Source: Clostridia bacterium
Lineage (GTDB): Bacteria > Bacillota > Clostridia > TANB77 > CAG-508
NCBI GenBank assembly: GCA_017429505.1
Contig: JAFROW010000013.1
Location: 124,001-188,000 of the forward strand
Direction of reading: 5' to 3'
Length of the DNA: 64,000 bases
The notes beneath the pieces are model-generated. The model was not told the origin of the DNA and did not search any database. It saw only the letters and a list, made by a program, of their open reading frames with translations. This document shows, one piece after another, positions 18,926 to 26,734 of this stretch. Both the position numbers and the translations under genes were made by a program. How positions within the stretch are numbered: the stretch's first letter is position 1; every line of letters begins with the position of its first letter.

Positions 18926-19009
18926 ATGATGAATGTAAGAAATTACATAGTCAAAAAAATTAAAAAAGTAGGGGAAGCAGCCCCTACTTTTTTAATTCAT
19001 TTTTCATGA
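18926..19009 (+). CDS. Possible small peptide on a short transcript
   Basis: A 27-codon frame starts ATG-ATG after AGAGAGGA and encodes a basic, amphipathic peptide beginning MMNVRNYIVKKIKKVGEAAP. Most of its 3' half overlaps a strong terminator hairpin, so translation to the end is doubtful. The unit (promoter at 18883, ribosome site, frame, terminator) is complete but short and stands alone between oppositely oriented genes. It could instead be a small RNA. I do not recognise the peptide. Confidence 0.35.
   Translation: MMNVRNYIVKKIKKVGEAAPTFLIHFS
18962..18993 (+). terminator. Strong bidirectional terminator
   Basis: AAAAAAGTAGGGG and CCCCTACTTTTTT form a perfect 13-bp stem around a 6-nt loop. 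It ends the short plus-strand unit and can also stop minus-strand transcription past the substrate-binding gene at 19111. Confidence 0.85.
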
Positions 19010-19110
19010 CGAATGCTGACGTGTTGTATAATTTAAACTCACTTGTCTAAACTATATATTTAGTATATCAAATTTTCTTTTGTGTAGTCAATACATTTTG
19101 GAAAAATTTT

Positions 19111-20118
19111 CTATTTTTTATATGCATTATTTACAACCTTTTCATATGGTGCATATTTATCAAGCTCACCTGCGTCATGTATTACATCTTGTAAAAGTTT
19201 AAAATCGGCTTCTTCCATATATGGAGTTTCTTTCCAAGCATTTATTTTTCTGTAACTTTCAATTGCACTTTCTAAGACTTTCACGTCTGAATCAGGGAAA
19301 AATCCTTTTATTAGTTCTGCAATTTCTTTAGATGAATGTGATTTTACATATTGTTCACCTTTATAAATTGCATTTGTAAATTTTTGAATCACATCGGAAT
19401 TTTTTTCTATATAGCTCTTTTTCGCAAAATATGCTGTATATGGCACTTTTCCAAGTTCTTTTCCAATAGATGTAACCATATAGCCTTTTCCTGAACTTAT
19501 AATCTGCGAAGTTGTAGGTTCAAATAAAGTTACGAAATCTGCTTTACCTGTAGAAAATGCACTTGCCATTAAATCAAAATCTATGCTGTCATCTAATATT
19601 AAGTCTTTTGATGGATTAATGCCATTTTTCTTTAATACATACAATAAAGACATATATGGCATTCCGCCTTTTCTACCTGGTATAATAGTTTTGCCTTTTA
19701 AATCTGTCCATTTAAAAATATCTATTTTTTTGCTACTTACCAAAAAAGATCCATCTGTTTGAGTTACTTGTGCAAAAACTTGTGCATAATCTTCTTTTCC
19801 TTCATTATACACATATACACATGTCTCAGGTCCTGCAAACCCAATATCTATTTGATTTGAAAGTACTCCTGTCATTACGTTATCTGAACCTTGCCCTGTT
19901 GTTAAATTTATTTTTAAACCTTCTTCTTCAAAATACCCACTTACAATTGCTACATATTGTGGTGCATAAAAAACTGACCTTGTAACTTCACTTACAGATA
20001 TTTCTTTTAAATTTATAGCTTCCTCTTTCGTATTATTTTGGCTGTGTATAAAAATAACAGCTAAAATCAAAATTATCATTATTGTCATTGATATAATAAA
20101 AACTTTTTTTATGTCCAT
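19111..20118 (-). CDS. ABC transporter substrate-binding protein, NitT/TauT (SsuA/THI5) type
   Basis: This 335-residue exported protein has an N-terminal hydrophobic segment with no lipobox cysteine, so it is probably membrane-anchored or cleaved. It then shows the NMT1/SsuA fold: VFYAPQYVAIVSGYFEEEGLKI near residue 50, QIDIGFAGPET near residue 90, and GRKGGMPYMSL near residue 150. Substrates of this group include nitrate, alkanesulfonates, taurine and pyrimidine precursors of thiamine; the sequence alone does not decide. No thiamine riboswitch is visible upstream. It is the last gene of an ATPase-permease-binding-protein set whose ATPase gene is interrupted. Confidence 0.88.
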   Translation of the reverse strand: MDIKKVFIISMTIMIILILAVIFIHSQNNTKEEAINLKEISVSEVTRSVFYAPQYVAIVSGYFEEEGLKINLTTGQGSDNVMTGVLSNQIDIGFAGPETCVYVYNEGKEDYAQVFAQVTQTDGSFLVSSKKIDIFKWTDLKGKTIIPGRKGGMPYMSLLYVLKKNGINPSKDLILDDSIDFDLMASAFSTGKADFVTLFEPTTSQIISSGKGYMVTSIGKELGKVPYTAYFAKKSYIEKNSDVIQKFTNAIYKGEQYVKSHSSKEIAELIKGFFPDSDVKVLESAIESYRKINAWKETPYMEEADFKLLQDVIHDAGELDKYAPYEKVVNNAYKK

Positions 20119-20155
20119 AAATAAATCCTTTCGTCATTATTATTTATTATTGTTT

Positions 20156-20944
20156 TTAAGCTTTTGTTTTTAAAATAATTTTTTCTAATATAGTAACAGC
20201 GCCATACATTAAACCTGCAAAAATTCCTAAAATAATAATGCTACTCATTACTAAATCTAATTTAAACACTTGGCCACCATAAGTAATTAAATATCCAAGT
20301 CCTGCTTTTGATATTAAAAATTCACCAGAAATTACTCCAACTAAAGAAAGTCCAATATTTATCTTTAAAGAATTTATAAATGTTGATATATTTGCTGGAA
20401 TAACAATTTTTGTTAAAATTTGAAATCTACTTGCACCAAATGTTCTTGCCATTTTTATTAGATCTTTGTCTGTATTTAAAAATCCATTTAATATATCTAA
20501 AATTGTTACTATTAAAGAAATTGCAATTGCCATTACTATTATTGCTTTTGTTCCTGCTCCTACCCATATTATTATAATTGGACCTAAAGCAACTTTAGGC
20601 AAGCTATTTAATACTACTAAATATGGTTCAAAAACTTTAGATAAAAATTCTGACCACCATAAAATTATTGCAATTACAACTCCTAGTATAATTCCAATTA
20701 TAAAACCTAATATTGTTTCATATACTGTTACTTTTATATGCATTAATAAATTATTAGATGAAAAATTGGCAAAAGTGTTAATTATCCTGCTTGGACTACT
20801 TGTTATAAAGCTATCTATTATTCCTTTATTTGCTAATAATTCCCATAAGCCTAAAAAAACAGCTAGTATTAGAATTTGACTTCCTAAAACTAATATTTTA
20901 TTAAATTTTTGTTTTCGTAAGTATTTCTTTCGTTCCTCACTCAT
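20156..20944 (-). CDS. ABC transporter permease, SsuC/TauC type
   Basis: A 262-residue permease with six or so membrane segments and the binding-protein-dependent transport loop (ARTFGASRFQILTKIVIPANI near residue 180) that contacts the ATPase. Its start overlaps the stop of the ATPase remnant (20937-20939) by 8 bp, showing that ATPase and permease were translationally coupled before the ATPase gene was interrupted. With the binding protein downstream it forms a NitT/TauT-type importer. Loss of the ATPase should disable this importer unless another ATPase substitutes. Confidence 0.92.
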   Translation of the reverse strand: MSEERKKYLRKQKFNKILVLGSQILILAVFLGLWELLANKGIIDSFITSSPSRIINTFANFSSNNLLMHIKVTVYETILGFIIGIILGVVIAIILWWSEFLSKVFEPYLVVLNSLPKVALGPIIIIWVGAGTKAIIVMAIAISLIVTILDILNGFLNTDKDLIKMARTFGASRFQILTKIVIPANISTFINSLKINIGLSLVGVISGEFLISKAGLGYLITYGGQVFKLDLVMSSIIILGIFAGLMYGAVTILEKIILKTKA

Positions 20945-21113
20945 CTACTCCCAACTCCTTCCAAAGCATATTAAAAAAATTGCTAAAAATTGGAGTTTCT
21001 CGACAATTCAAAGGAGTTCTATTCTCTATTTCAAATTTTATATCATGTATTGCTTTTACTGTTCCTGGTCTTTTTGTTAAAACCACTACTCTATCTCCCA
21101 TACTTATTGCTTC
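20937..21113 (-). pseudogene. ABC transporter ATPase, C-terminal fragment
   Basis: The frame reads EAISMGDRVVVLTKRPG and ends after GVDE, which is the part following the H-loop in SsuB/TauB ATPases. It has no start. It continues exactly, in frame, from the N-terminal fragment at 31913-32505 if the intervening 10.8 kb is removed with one copy of the GA repeat, giving VTHDITEAISMGDRV and a 255-residue protein. Confidence 0.92.
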
Positions 21114-21122
21114 TAGTTGAGG

Positions 21123-22664
21123 TCAAAGTAGACCATTTAATTTTTTAAAATTAAAGACAATATCTATCTGTTTGTCTTGATGGATTTCTATTCGATTGAT
21201 AATTATTTTCATAATTTCTGGAGTAGGCTTTTCTAACTTTAGAAATTCCTTTACTACTTTTTTTATATTTTGTATATCATCTGTTTTATTTTTTTCTTTT
21301 AAATTTTTTAAATTAAAGTATTTTTTCTCTTTTTGTGTTAATTCATTCTTCATTTTGCCAAATACTCTATTATACATTTCTTCGCTTACTTTTCCATTAA
21401 GTTTATCAATATACATTTTATCAATATTATCATTTATTGTCCTTATCTCTGATTCTAATTTTGTTAGCAATTTTGAATAATCATATTTTGTCATTCCATT
21501 TTGAACATTTAATTCAATTTTGTTGCTATCTATTTTTTGAAACAATTCTCGTATATATTCTAATACTTGCCTTTCAAGTGCATTGTAACTAAATCCATGT
21601 GAAGTGCAAAGTCCTATTTTTGAGTTTCTGCGATAATTATTACATACCATAAAATATTGGCCTTGCTTTTTACATTTAACTCCTATTTTATGTTTGCACT
21701 CATAGCACACTAGCAATCCATCTAATAAAAAATGATGTTTCTTTTCATTCCTTAAATATTTTTGAGTAATAACCATATTTTGAATAGAATCAAAGGTATC
21801 TTTATCAACTATTGGTTCGTGAGTATTTTCTACAATAATCCATTTTTCTTTTGGATTAGGTTTTAACTTTCTGTTTTTATAACTTATTCTATTCCTTTTA
21901 TTCTGTATTGTTGTACCAATATAAACTTTATTTTTAAGAATTTGTTTTACAGTTTTATTTTCCCAAAAAGTTGGCTTATTATATCTAATTTTACTTGCTG
22001 TTGGGATATTATTATCTATAAGCCACTTTTTTATTTCTCCTATGCTTTCTCCAGCATAAGCCTTAGAAAAAATAGCTTTTATAATTTCTACTTCTTCTTC
22101 ACAAATAACCAAATGATTTTTGTCATTTGGATCTTTCATATAACCTAGAGCAGTTTTCCCTCCAACCCACTTTCCTTGTTTTTGCATTGTGTTCATTGCT
22201 GTTTTTATCTTTTTTGATAAATCCTTAGAATACATATCATTTAATATTGATTTAAAAGGTGCTATATCATTGTTTCCATTATTTACAGCAAAAGTATCTA
22301 TTCCATCTGTTACAGCAACATATCTAACATTATGTTCAGGGAACCATTTCTCTATATATTCTCCTGTTTCTATGTAATCACGACCCAAACGAGATAGGTC
22401 TTTTGTTATAACCATATTTACTTTACCAAGTTCAATGTCTTTTATCATCCTAATAAAATCTGGTCTATTAAAATTCGTTCCTGTATAACCTGGATCAATA
22501 TAAATATCTATTAATTCATATTTCCATCCTAATTTTTGTATATATTCGGTTAATAAATGTCTTTGATTTACAATACTTTCGCTTTCATCAAATCCTTTGT
22601 CAGCGTCTTCTCTTGATAATCTAATGTATATTGCAACTTTGTAATAATTTCTTTCTTCAAGCAT
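21123..22664 (-). CDS. Large serine recombinase (TnpX/TndX type)
   Basis: About 513 residues from the ATG at 22664, which follows AAAGGAGG at 5 bp; a longer reading to 22712 lacks such a site. The N-terminal resolvase domain has the nucleophile in YIRLSRED (Ser17) and the block VITKDLSRLGRDYIETG. A recombinase domain follows (GYMKDPNDKNHLVICEEE), then a zinc ribbon (CYECKHKIG...VCNNYRRN...LC) and a coiled coil. It presumably catalyses excision and insertion of the surrounding element at GA. The last codons lie in the terminal inverted repeat. Confidence 0.95.
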   Translation of the reverse strand: MLEERNYYKVAIYIRLSREDADKGFDESESIVNQRHLLTEYIQKLGWKYELIDIYIDPGYTGTNFNRPDFIRMIKDIELGKVNMVITKDLSRLGRDYIETGEYIEKWFPEHNVRYVAVTDGIDTFAVNNGNNDIAPFKSILNDMYSKDLSKKIKTAMNTMQKQGKWVGGKTALGYMKDPNDKNHLVICEEEVEIIKAIFSKAYAGESIGEIKKWLIDNNIPTASKIRYNKPTFWENKTVKQILKNKVYIGTTIQNKRNRISYKNRKLKPNPKEKWIIVENTHEPIVDKDTFDSIQNMVITQKYLRNEKKHHFLLDGLLVCYECKHKIGVKCKKQGQYFMVCNNYRRNSKIGLCTSHGFSYNALERQVLEYIRELFQKIDSNKIELNVQNGMTKYDYSKLLTKLESEIRTINDNIDKMYIDKLNGKVSEEMYNRVFGKMKNELTQKEKKYFNLKNLKEKNKTDDIQNIKKVVKEFLKLEKPTPEIMKIIINRIEIHQDKQIDIVFNFKKLNGLL

Positions 22665-22711
22665 TAATCCTCCTTTCAGCCTAAAGAAAAATTGAAATTT
22701 ATCTCTTAACA

Positions 22712-22852
22712 TTATATATCACATTTTTCTACAATGTAATGTTCAAGAAATATTTTTTTTGTTAATGTATTTGTTAATATTTCTGATATTAAATTTTCTA
22801 ATTCTTTTCCTTTCTCATCAAAATACACATTAATTTTAAATTCACATGTCAT
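22712..22852 (-). CDS. Small hypothetical protein upstream of the recombinase
   Basis: A 46-residue frame starts ATG-ACA-TGT at 22852 after AAGGAGAAAAATAAT and ends at TAA 22712-22714. It reads MTCEFKINVYFDEKGKELEN followed by a helical stretch. The good ribosome site and position 48 bp before the recombinase start suggest a real gene in the same transcript. I do not recognise the family; similar small genes often precede recombinases in such elements. Confidence 0.55.
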   Translation of the reverse strand: MTCEFKINVYFDEKGKELENLISEILTNTLTKKIFLEHYIVEKCDI

Positions 22853-23038
22853 ATTATTTTTCTCCTTGCTTTATAAATTTTTATTCAATTTATATGTAGT
22901 AAAAAGCCTATATATACCTTTTCTTAGCATACAAATTGGTTGATTAAAGCAATAAAGAGAATTTGAAAAAGCAAGCATTTATTTTTCAATAAATTACTTG
23001 CTTTTAGTTAATTTTTTAGAACAGTATTCTAGGTACGA

Positions 23039-23224
23039 CTATACTAAATATCTTTTTGACATTTCAATTGCATGTTGCCATTGTAAATATCTTAAGTGTT
23101 TTAGTTCATAGTCTTCTCCACCTTTCAAAACCTGTGCTTTTAATTTTCGCTTTGTCTTTTTTCTTTCAAGATAATTTTTATACTTTATCTTGCTTCTTTT
23201 TCGTTTTTCCTTTTTCCTTTTCAT
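23039..23224 (-). CDS. Small basic hypothetical protein
   Basis: A 61-residue frame, extremely rich in Lys/Arg for its first 35 residues, ending in YELKHLRYLQWQHAIEMSKRYLV. It overlaps the HTH frame at 23178-23351 by 47 bp in a different frame. Its ATG at 23224 has no clear ribosome site. It could be a translationally coupled partner, or the second half of a frameshifted gene. Support is limited. Confidence 0.35.
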   Translation of the reverse strand: MKRKKEKRKRSKIKYKNYLERKKTKRKLKAQVLKGGEDYELKHLRYLQWQHAIEMSKRYLV

Positions 23225-23351
23225 AATTAGGATATCTTTTTAAAACTTTAGTTACATATGCAGGACTTATTCCTAATTCTTTTGCTATACAAACACAATT
23301 AAACCCTTTTATAAAATACAATTCACAAATTTTCTCTTTCTTGCTGTAAAT
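23178..23351 (-). CDS. Small helix-turn-helix protein with unusual start
   Basis: The frame reads IYSKKEKICELYFIKGFN, then CIAKELGISPAYVTKVLKR, a clear helix-turn-helix resembling sigma-70 region 4 or resolvase HTH. It has 57 residues and a TAA at 23178-23180. GGAGG lies at 23360-23364, exactly 8 bp before an ATT codon (23351-23349), and no ATG, GTG or TTG is available in frame near it. Either ATT (or ATC at 23357) is used, or the start codon was lost. A promoter is present about 150 bp upstream. Confidence 0.5.
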   Translation of the reverse strand: MYSKKEKICELYFIKGFNCVCIAKELGISPAYVTKVLKRYPNYEKEKGKTKKKQDKV

Positions 23352-23498
23352 TTTGATTACCTCCTTTCAGTTGAATTTGAAGGGAACTTTTATAAGGTTT
23401 TATAATCAAAATTTTCTTTGTTTTGAAAATTTGAATTTTTGTATACACTATTTTATTTACTTATAGAATTCTTTAAGTACTAATAAGTCGACATCTTT

Positions 23499-23527
23499 AC
23501 TATACTATATATTTTTATAAAATTCAA
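23499..23527 (-). promoter_or_regulatory. Promoter for the HTH/recombinase module
   Basis: On the minus strand TTGAAT and TATAGT are separated by 17 bp, upstream of the small HTH gene. The 23365-23630 gap otherwise holds no gene. Confidence 0.5.
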
Positions 23528-23630
23528 TATGTACAAGAAAAAAATATTTTTCTTTGATATTTCAATGAATTTTAGCAATTTTAGTGGAGCATATTACATA
23601 ATATTGATGATTTTATATTGTAATTATCAT

Positions 23631-23661
23631 AAAAGCAGATAACACCAAATTTGTTATCTGC
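23631..23661 (-). terminator. Terminator of the cargo operon
   Basis: GCAGATAACA and its complement form a hairpin just past the GNAT stop at 23668, followed on the minus strand by TTTTATG. It separates the cargo operon from the recombination module. Confidence 0.75.
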
Positions 23662-23667
23662 ATTACT

Positions 23668-24162
23668 TTATATTATCTTTTCATATCCAATGAACTTTTT
23701 ATCATTAATGCAATATTCTCCACTTTCCACCTTATCAAATCCTAATTTTTCATAAAGTCCTATTGCATATATATTCTTTTCATAAACTGTTAGTCTAATA
23801 ACTTTATAATTCTGTTTAATGATTTCTTTTTCTATGTATTTAATTGTCTCTTTTGCATATCCTTTACCTTGTTTTTCTGGAATTATTGCAAGTCTATTCA
23901 GAGAAATCCATTTTTCATTATATTTCCAATTTATTGACTTATAATCTGGATCATCATAATCGCTTAAAACAAAGCTTCCTATTATTTCATCATTGTGCTC
24001 TATTACATACATTCTTTTATTCGAAATATCATATTCAAATTCACAAAATGGATAAATATCATTCCACATATTTATTTTCTTTTTATCCATATCTATAATT
24101 ACTTTTTTGAATAATATATTTAATTCATCTAAATCGCTTTTCTTCGCTAACCTTATATTCAT
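23668..24162 (-). CDS. GNAT family N-acetyltransferase
   Basis: A 164-residue protein with the GNAT fold: an acetyl-CoA loop at LAIIPEKQGKGYAKETIKYIE (Q/R-x-x-G-x-G) and the C-terminal AIGLYEKLGFDKVESGEY. It would move an acyl group from acyl-CoA to an amine, either a small molecule or a protein. Its ATG overlaps the stop of the preceding P-loop gene by one base, and a terminator follows, so it is the last gene of the cargo operon. The substrate is unknown; in this context it could modify the operon's product or confer self-protection. Confidence 0.88.
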   Translation of the reverse strand: MNIRLAKKSDLDELNILFKKVIIDMDKKKINMWNDIYPFCEFEYDISNKRMYVIEHNDEIIGSFVLSDYDDPDYKSINWKYNEKWISLNRLAIIPEKQGKGYAKETIKYIEKEIIKQNYKVIRLTVYEKNIYAIGLYEKLGFDKVESGEYCINDKKFIGYEKII

Positions 24163-24827
24163 TATTGCTCAACCTCGTTTACTTCATTTTGTCTTTTAAA
24201 AGATTTCTCTCTTTCTAATTCGTTTACTGCTGCTTCCTTTAATTTATTCATTTTTGTTTTAAATTCATCTTCAACTGAAATAATATGAAAATTAGGATGT
24301 TTACTCCAAACTTCCATGCTTTTTTTATTTTGTATTCTTGCTTGTTCAGAATTTGATAATCTGAATCTATTAGTAGTATTATTATATAATTCAGCATCTC
24401 CTACTGCTGTACTTTCTAAATGAAAAATTGCATCATACCTTGCTAATATATCACTCTCTTTCAAATTATGAGTTTCTAATATCTTTTGAAATTCATTCTC
24501 TAGCAAATACACCTTGCCATCTAAAAGTCCTCTATCTAAAAGCAAAATCATGAAATCTTTTTTATTTTTTGCCATTATCCTTTTATATAAATTTTCTTTA
24601 AACATTTGCATCTCAAAGATAACTTTTTGAAAATCAATTTGAGAAATCGTTCCCTCTGTATGTATGAATCCATTTTGCCTTGTTTCTGTTGCAATTTCCG
24701 GAATAGTAATGACTTTATATTGTAACTCCTCTAGAAACTTTTTTAATTCTTCTATTCCCTCACTTTTTCCTGCACATGGACCTCCTGTTAAAACGAAACT
24801 TTTTATTTGATTTTTACTCATCTTCAT
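24162..24827 (-). CDS. AAA_28-type P-loop ATPase/kinase
   Basis: The protein has a Walker A loop FVLTGGPCAGKSEG near its N-terminus, followed by IPEIATETR and LLLDRGLLDG, the pattern of AAA_28 proteins (NadR kinase and Ttd14-like). I choose the ATG at 24827, which overlaps the end of the preceding gene by 14 bp; a longer frame to 24896 would overlap by 83 bp. Members phosphorylate small molecules or bind nucleotides. In animal Ttd14 proteins, as I recall, an AAA_28 domain is fused to a CYTH domain; here a CYTH gene sits in the same operon, which hints at a functional link. Confidence 0.75.
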   Translation of the reverse strand: MKMSKNQIKSFVLTGGPCAGKSEGIEELKKFLEELQYKVITIPEIATETRQNGFIHTEGTISQIDFQKVIFEMQMFKENLYKRIMAKNKKDFMILLLDRGLLDGKVYLLENEFQKILETHNLKESDILARYDAIFHLESTAVGDAELYNNTTNRFRLSNSEQARIQNKKSMEVWSKHPNFHIISVEDEFKTKMNKLKEAAVNELEREKSFKRQNEVNEVEQ

Positions 24828-26193
24828 TTTCCCACTCTCTTCTTTCAAATGCTTCAGGTAATAATTCGCTAATTGTACAGTATCTATCTTCTGCAACCAT
24901 AACTTTAGTTTTTAAATTATTACTATTAATCATTCGAATTAACTCTCTACATTTTCCACATGGAGAATATATATATCCTTTAACAGAATATGAAACAATT
25001 TTCTTTATTTCACTTTCTCCGTTCTTTAACATTTCTAATATTGCTGCCTGTTCCGCACAGTTTCCTAATGCACATTTTGAATTAATATTAATACCTGTAT
25101 AAATCTTTCCCTTACCACTCATTAAAGCACAAGATACATGTCCACAGTATGTATAATCACTTAAAATCCTTTTTTTTGCATACTTCTTTGCTTCATCTAA
25201 TAATTTTTTAAACTCTTTATCCATATCTATTTCCTTTCTTGTAAATCTAGCATTTATTGGTATAGTAATTAAATCATATATCAAAGCCAATCCCCAAACA
25301 AGATAGACAAATGGAAAAATAATCATGTATAAAAAAACCCATATCATATTCTTGATTTTTTTGTCTGCAAGAATATAGCAAATAAATAGAATTGATATTA
25401 TTCCACATAATATATTAAATTCCAAAATTTTATATATTAGTATATATACAGGAAGCCATAAAAGATTAAATGAAAACGCATGTAAAATTATATAAAATAA
25501 TACCTTATTATTTCTATTATAAATTATCGTTTCAGCCAGTCCTTTTGCCCATCTTATTCTTTGCTTTAGTAGTTTAGTTATATTTCCTTTTGGTTTCTCA
25601 TATCCTAACACATCTTTAACAAAATATATTGGTAATTTTTCTTTTCTTACAACTGTACCAATCATCAAATCATCGTATACTGTATCTATATCAGGCAAGT
25701 TGTCTTTAAAATACTGTTTATTAATCATAAAAACCTGTCCTGGTAGGCTTATTCCTAATTTAGTATTCCATAGTAGAGGTCTTATAAAATTATGCGAAAG
25801 ATTTTTATCAATATTTATTAGTTTAGGAACAAATCCTTTAATTTTTTTTGCTTTTATTTTTCCCCATGCGATGCTATAATCTTTTTCAAAGCAATTTCTT
25901 ATGAACTTTACTATATTTTCTCTATCCATTGTAATATCATTGTCAAAGCATAAAATATCATCAAACTTTGCTTCTTTTAGCAAAATTTTTATTCTTCTAT
26001 ATTTAGTCATTTGCGGGGTCACAATATTTTTATAAGATTTTTCTTTAATTTCATAATTGCTAAATATTATTACTTCGCTTTTACTAAAATTGTCTTGTAA
26101 GAAATGTATAATATTATAAATTTCTTTATTGTCTTTCTCATTATTGCTTATAAATGTTGCAATAGTTATACCTTTCGTTATTATTACCTCCAT
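24814..26193 (-). CDS. Glycosyltransferase-cytidine deaminase fusion, membrane protein
   Basis: Residues 1-230 look like a GT-A glycosyltransferase of family 2 type: FDND at 83-86 as a DxD motif, DD at 174-175, and QRIRW at 211-215 as the QxxRW motif. Residues 230-312 contain several membrane helices. Residues 324-459 form a cytidine-deaminase-like domain with zinc motifs CAE (379-381) and PCGKC (411-415). An ATG at codon 324 (25224) is preceded by AAAGGAA at 7 bp, so a separate deaminase may also be made from an internal start. The N-terminal start is uncertain: GGAGG lies just after the ATG at 26193, and that ATG overlaps the previous gene by 53 bp. I know of no described GT-deaminase fusion. 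Confidence 0.75.
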   Translation of the reverse strand: MEVIITKGITIATFISNNEKDNKEIYNIIHFLQDNFSKSEVIIFSNYEIKEKSYKNIVTPQMTKYRRIKILLKEAKFDDILCFDNDITMDRENIVKFIRNCFEKDYSIAWGKIKAKKIKGFVPKLINIDKNLSHNFIRPLLWNTKLGISLPGQVFMINKQYFKDNLPDIDTVYDDLMIGTVVRKEKLPIYFVKDVLGYEKPKGNITKLLKQRIRWAKGLAETIIYNRNNKVLFYIILHAFSFNLLWLPVYILIYKILEFNILCGIISILFICYILADKKIKNMIWVFLYMIIFPFVYLVWGLALIYDLITIPINARFTRKEIDMDKEFKKLLDEAKKYAKKRILSDYTYCGHVSCALMSGKGKIYTGININSKCALGNCAEQAAILEMLKNGESEIKKIVSYSVKGYIYSPCGKCRELIRMINSNNLKTKVMVAEDRYCTISELLPEAFERREWENEDE

Positions 26194-26734
26194 TCAATAT
26201 TTCATTTTTTATCAGAATCTTTGCTAACTCAACTTGTGCTTCATCTTTGTCTATAATATGATCTCCATTTACAAAAATAATTTTCTTATTATTACAAATT
26301 GTATTATTTAATAATTCAATACCATGATACATTGGTATTTTCGTATCTTTTTGCGATAATACAAGTTCTAGATTTTCCACTTCTATTTTACAATCTTTTG
26401 GTGAAAAATCCCATTGATTATTTAAATCAAATCCTCTTTCTTCAGATAATATTCGCCTTGAAGAAAACGGATTTATAAGTGTAATTCTACTTGGTTTACT
26501 TTTCTTTATAAAATTTATACTATAATACAAAAGTGAAGCACCTAAACTAATCCCTATCCACCAGTCGGCATCGTTATTAACAACTTGATTCCATTGGTTA
26601 GGTGAAAGTTCTCCAGTGTCATATTCTATATTGATATAATCAATTTCATATCCTTCTTTTTTTAGTACATTTCTAAAACTTTCTAATATTTTTAAATCTT
26701 GACCGCGTCCGGCCCAATATAATATTTTTTTCAT
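26141..26734 (-). CDS. Alpha/beta-hydrolase-like protein
   Basis: The 197-residue protein begins MKKILYWAGRGQD and has a GISLG nucleophile elbow (G61-x-S63-x-G65) after DWWI, and a C-terminal GDHII that may supply the histidine. This is the arrangement of small alpha/beta serine hydrolases (thioesterase or acyl-hydrolase type). Its ATG overlaps the radical SAM stop by one base, and its 3' end overlaps the next gene by 53 bp, so it is embedded in the operon. The substrate is unknown. The assignment rests on the short motifs only. Confidence 0.6.
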   Translation of the reverse strand: MKKILYWAGRGQDLKILESFRNVLKKEGYEIDYINIEYDTGELSPNQWNQVVNNDADWWIGISLGASLLYYSINFIKKSKPSRITLINPFSSRRILSEERGFDLNNQWDFSPKDCKIEVENLELVLSQKDTKIPMYHGIELLNNTICNNKKIIFVNGDHIIDKDEAQVELAKILIKNEILNGGNNNERYNYCNIYKQ

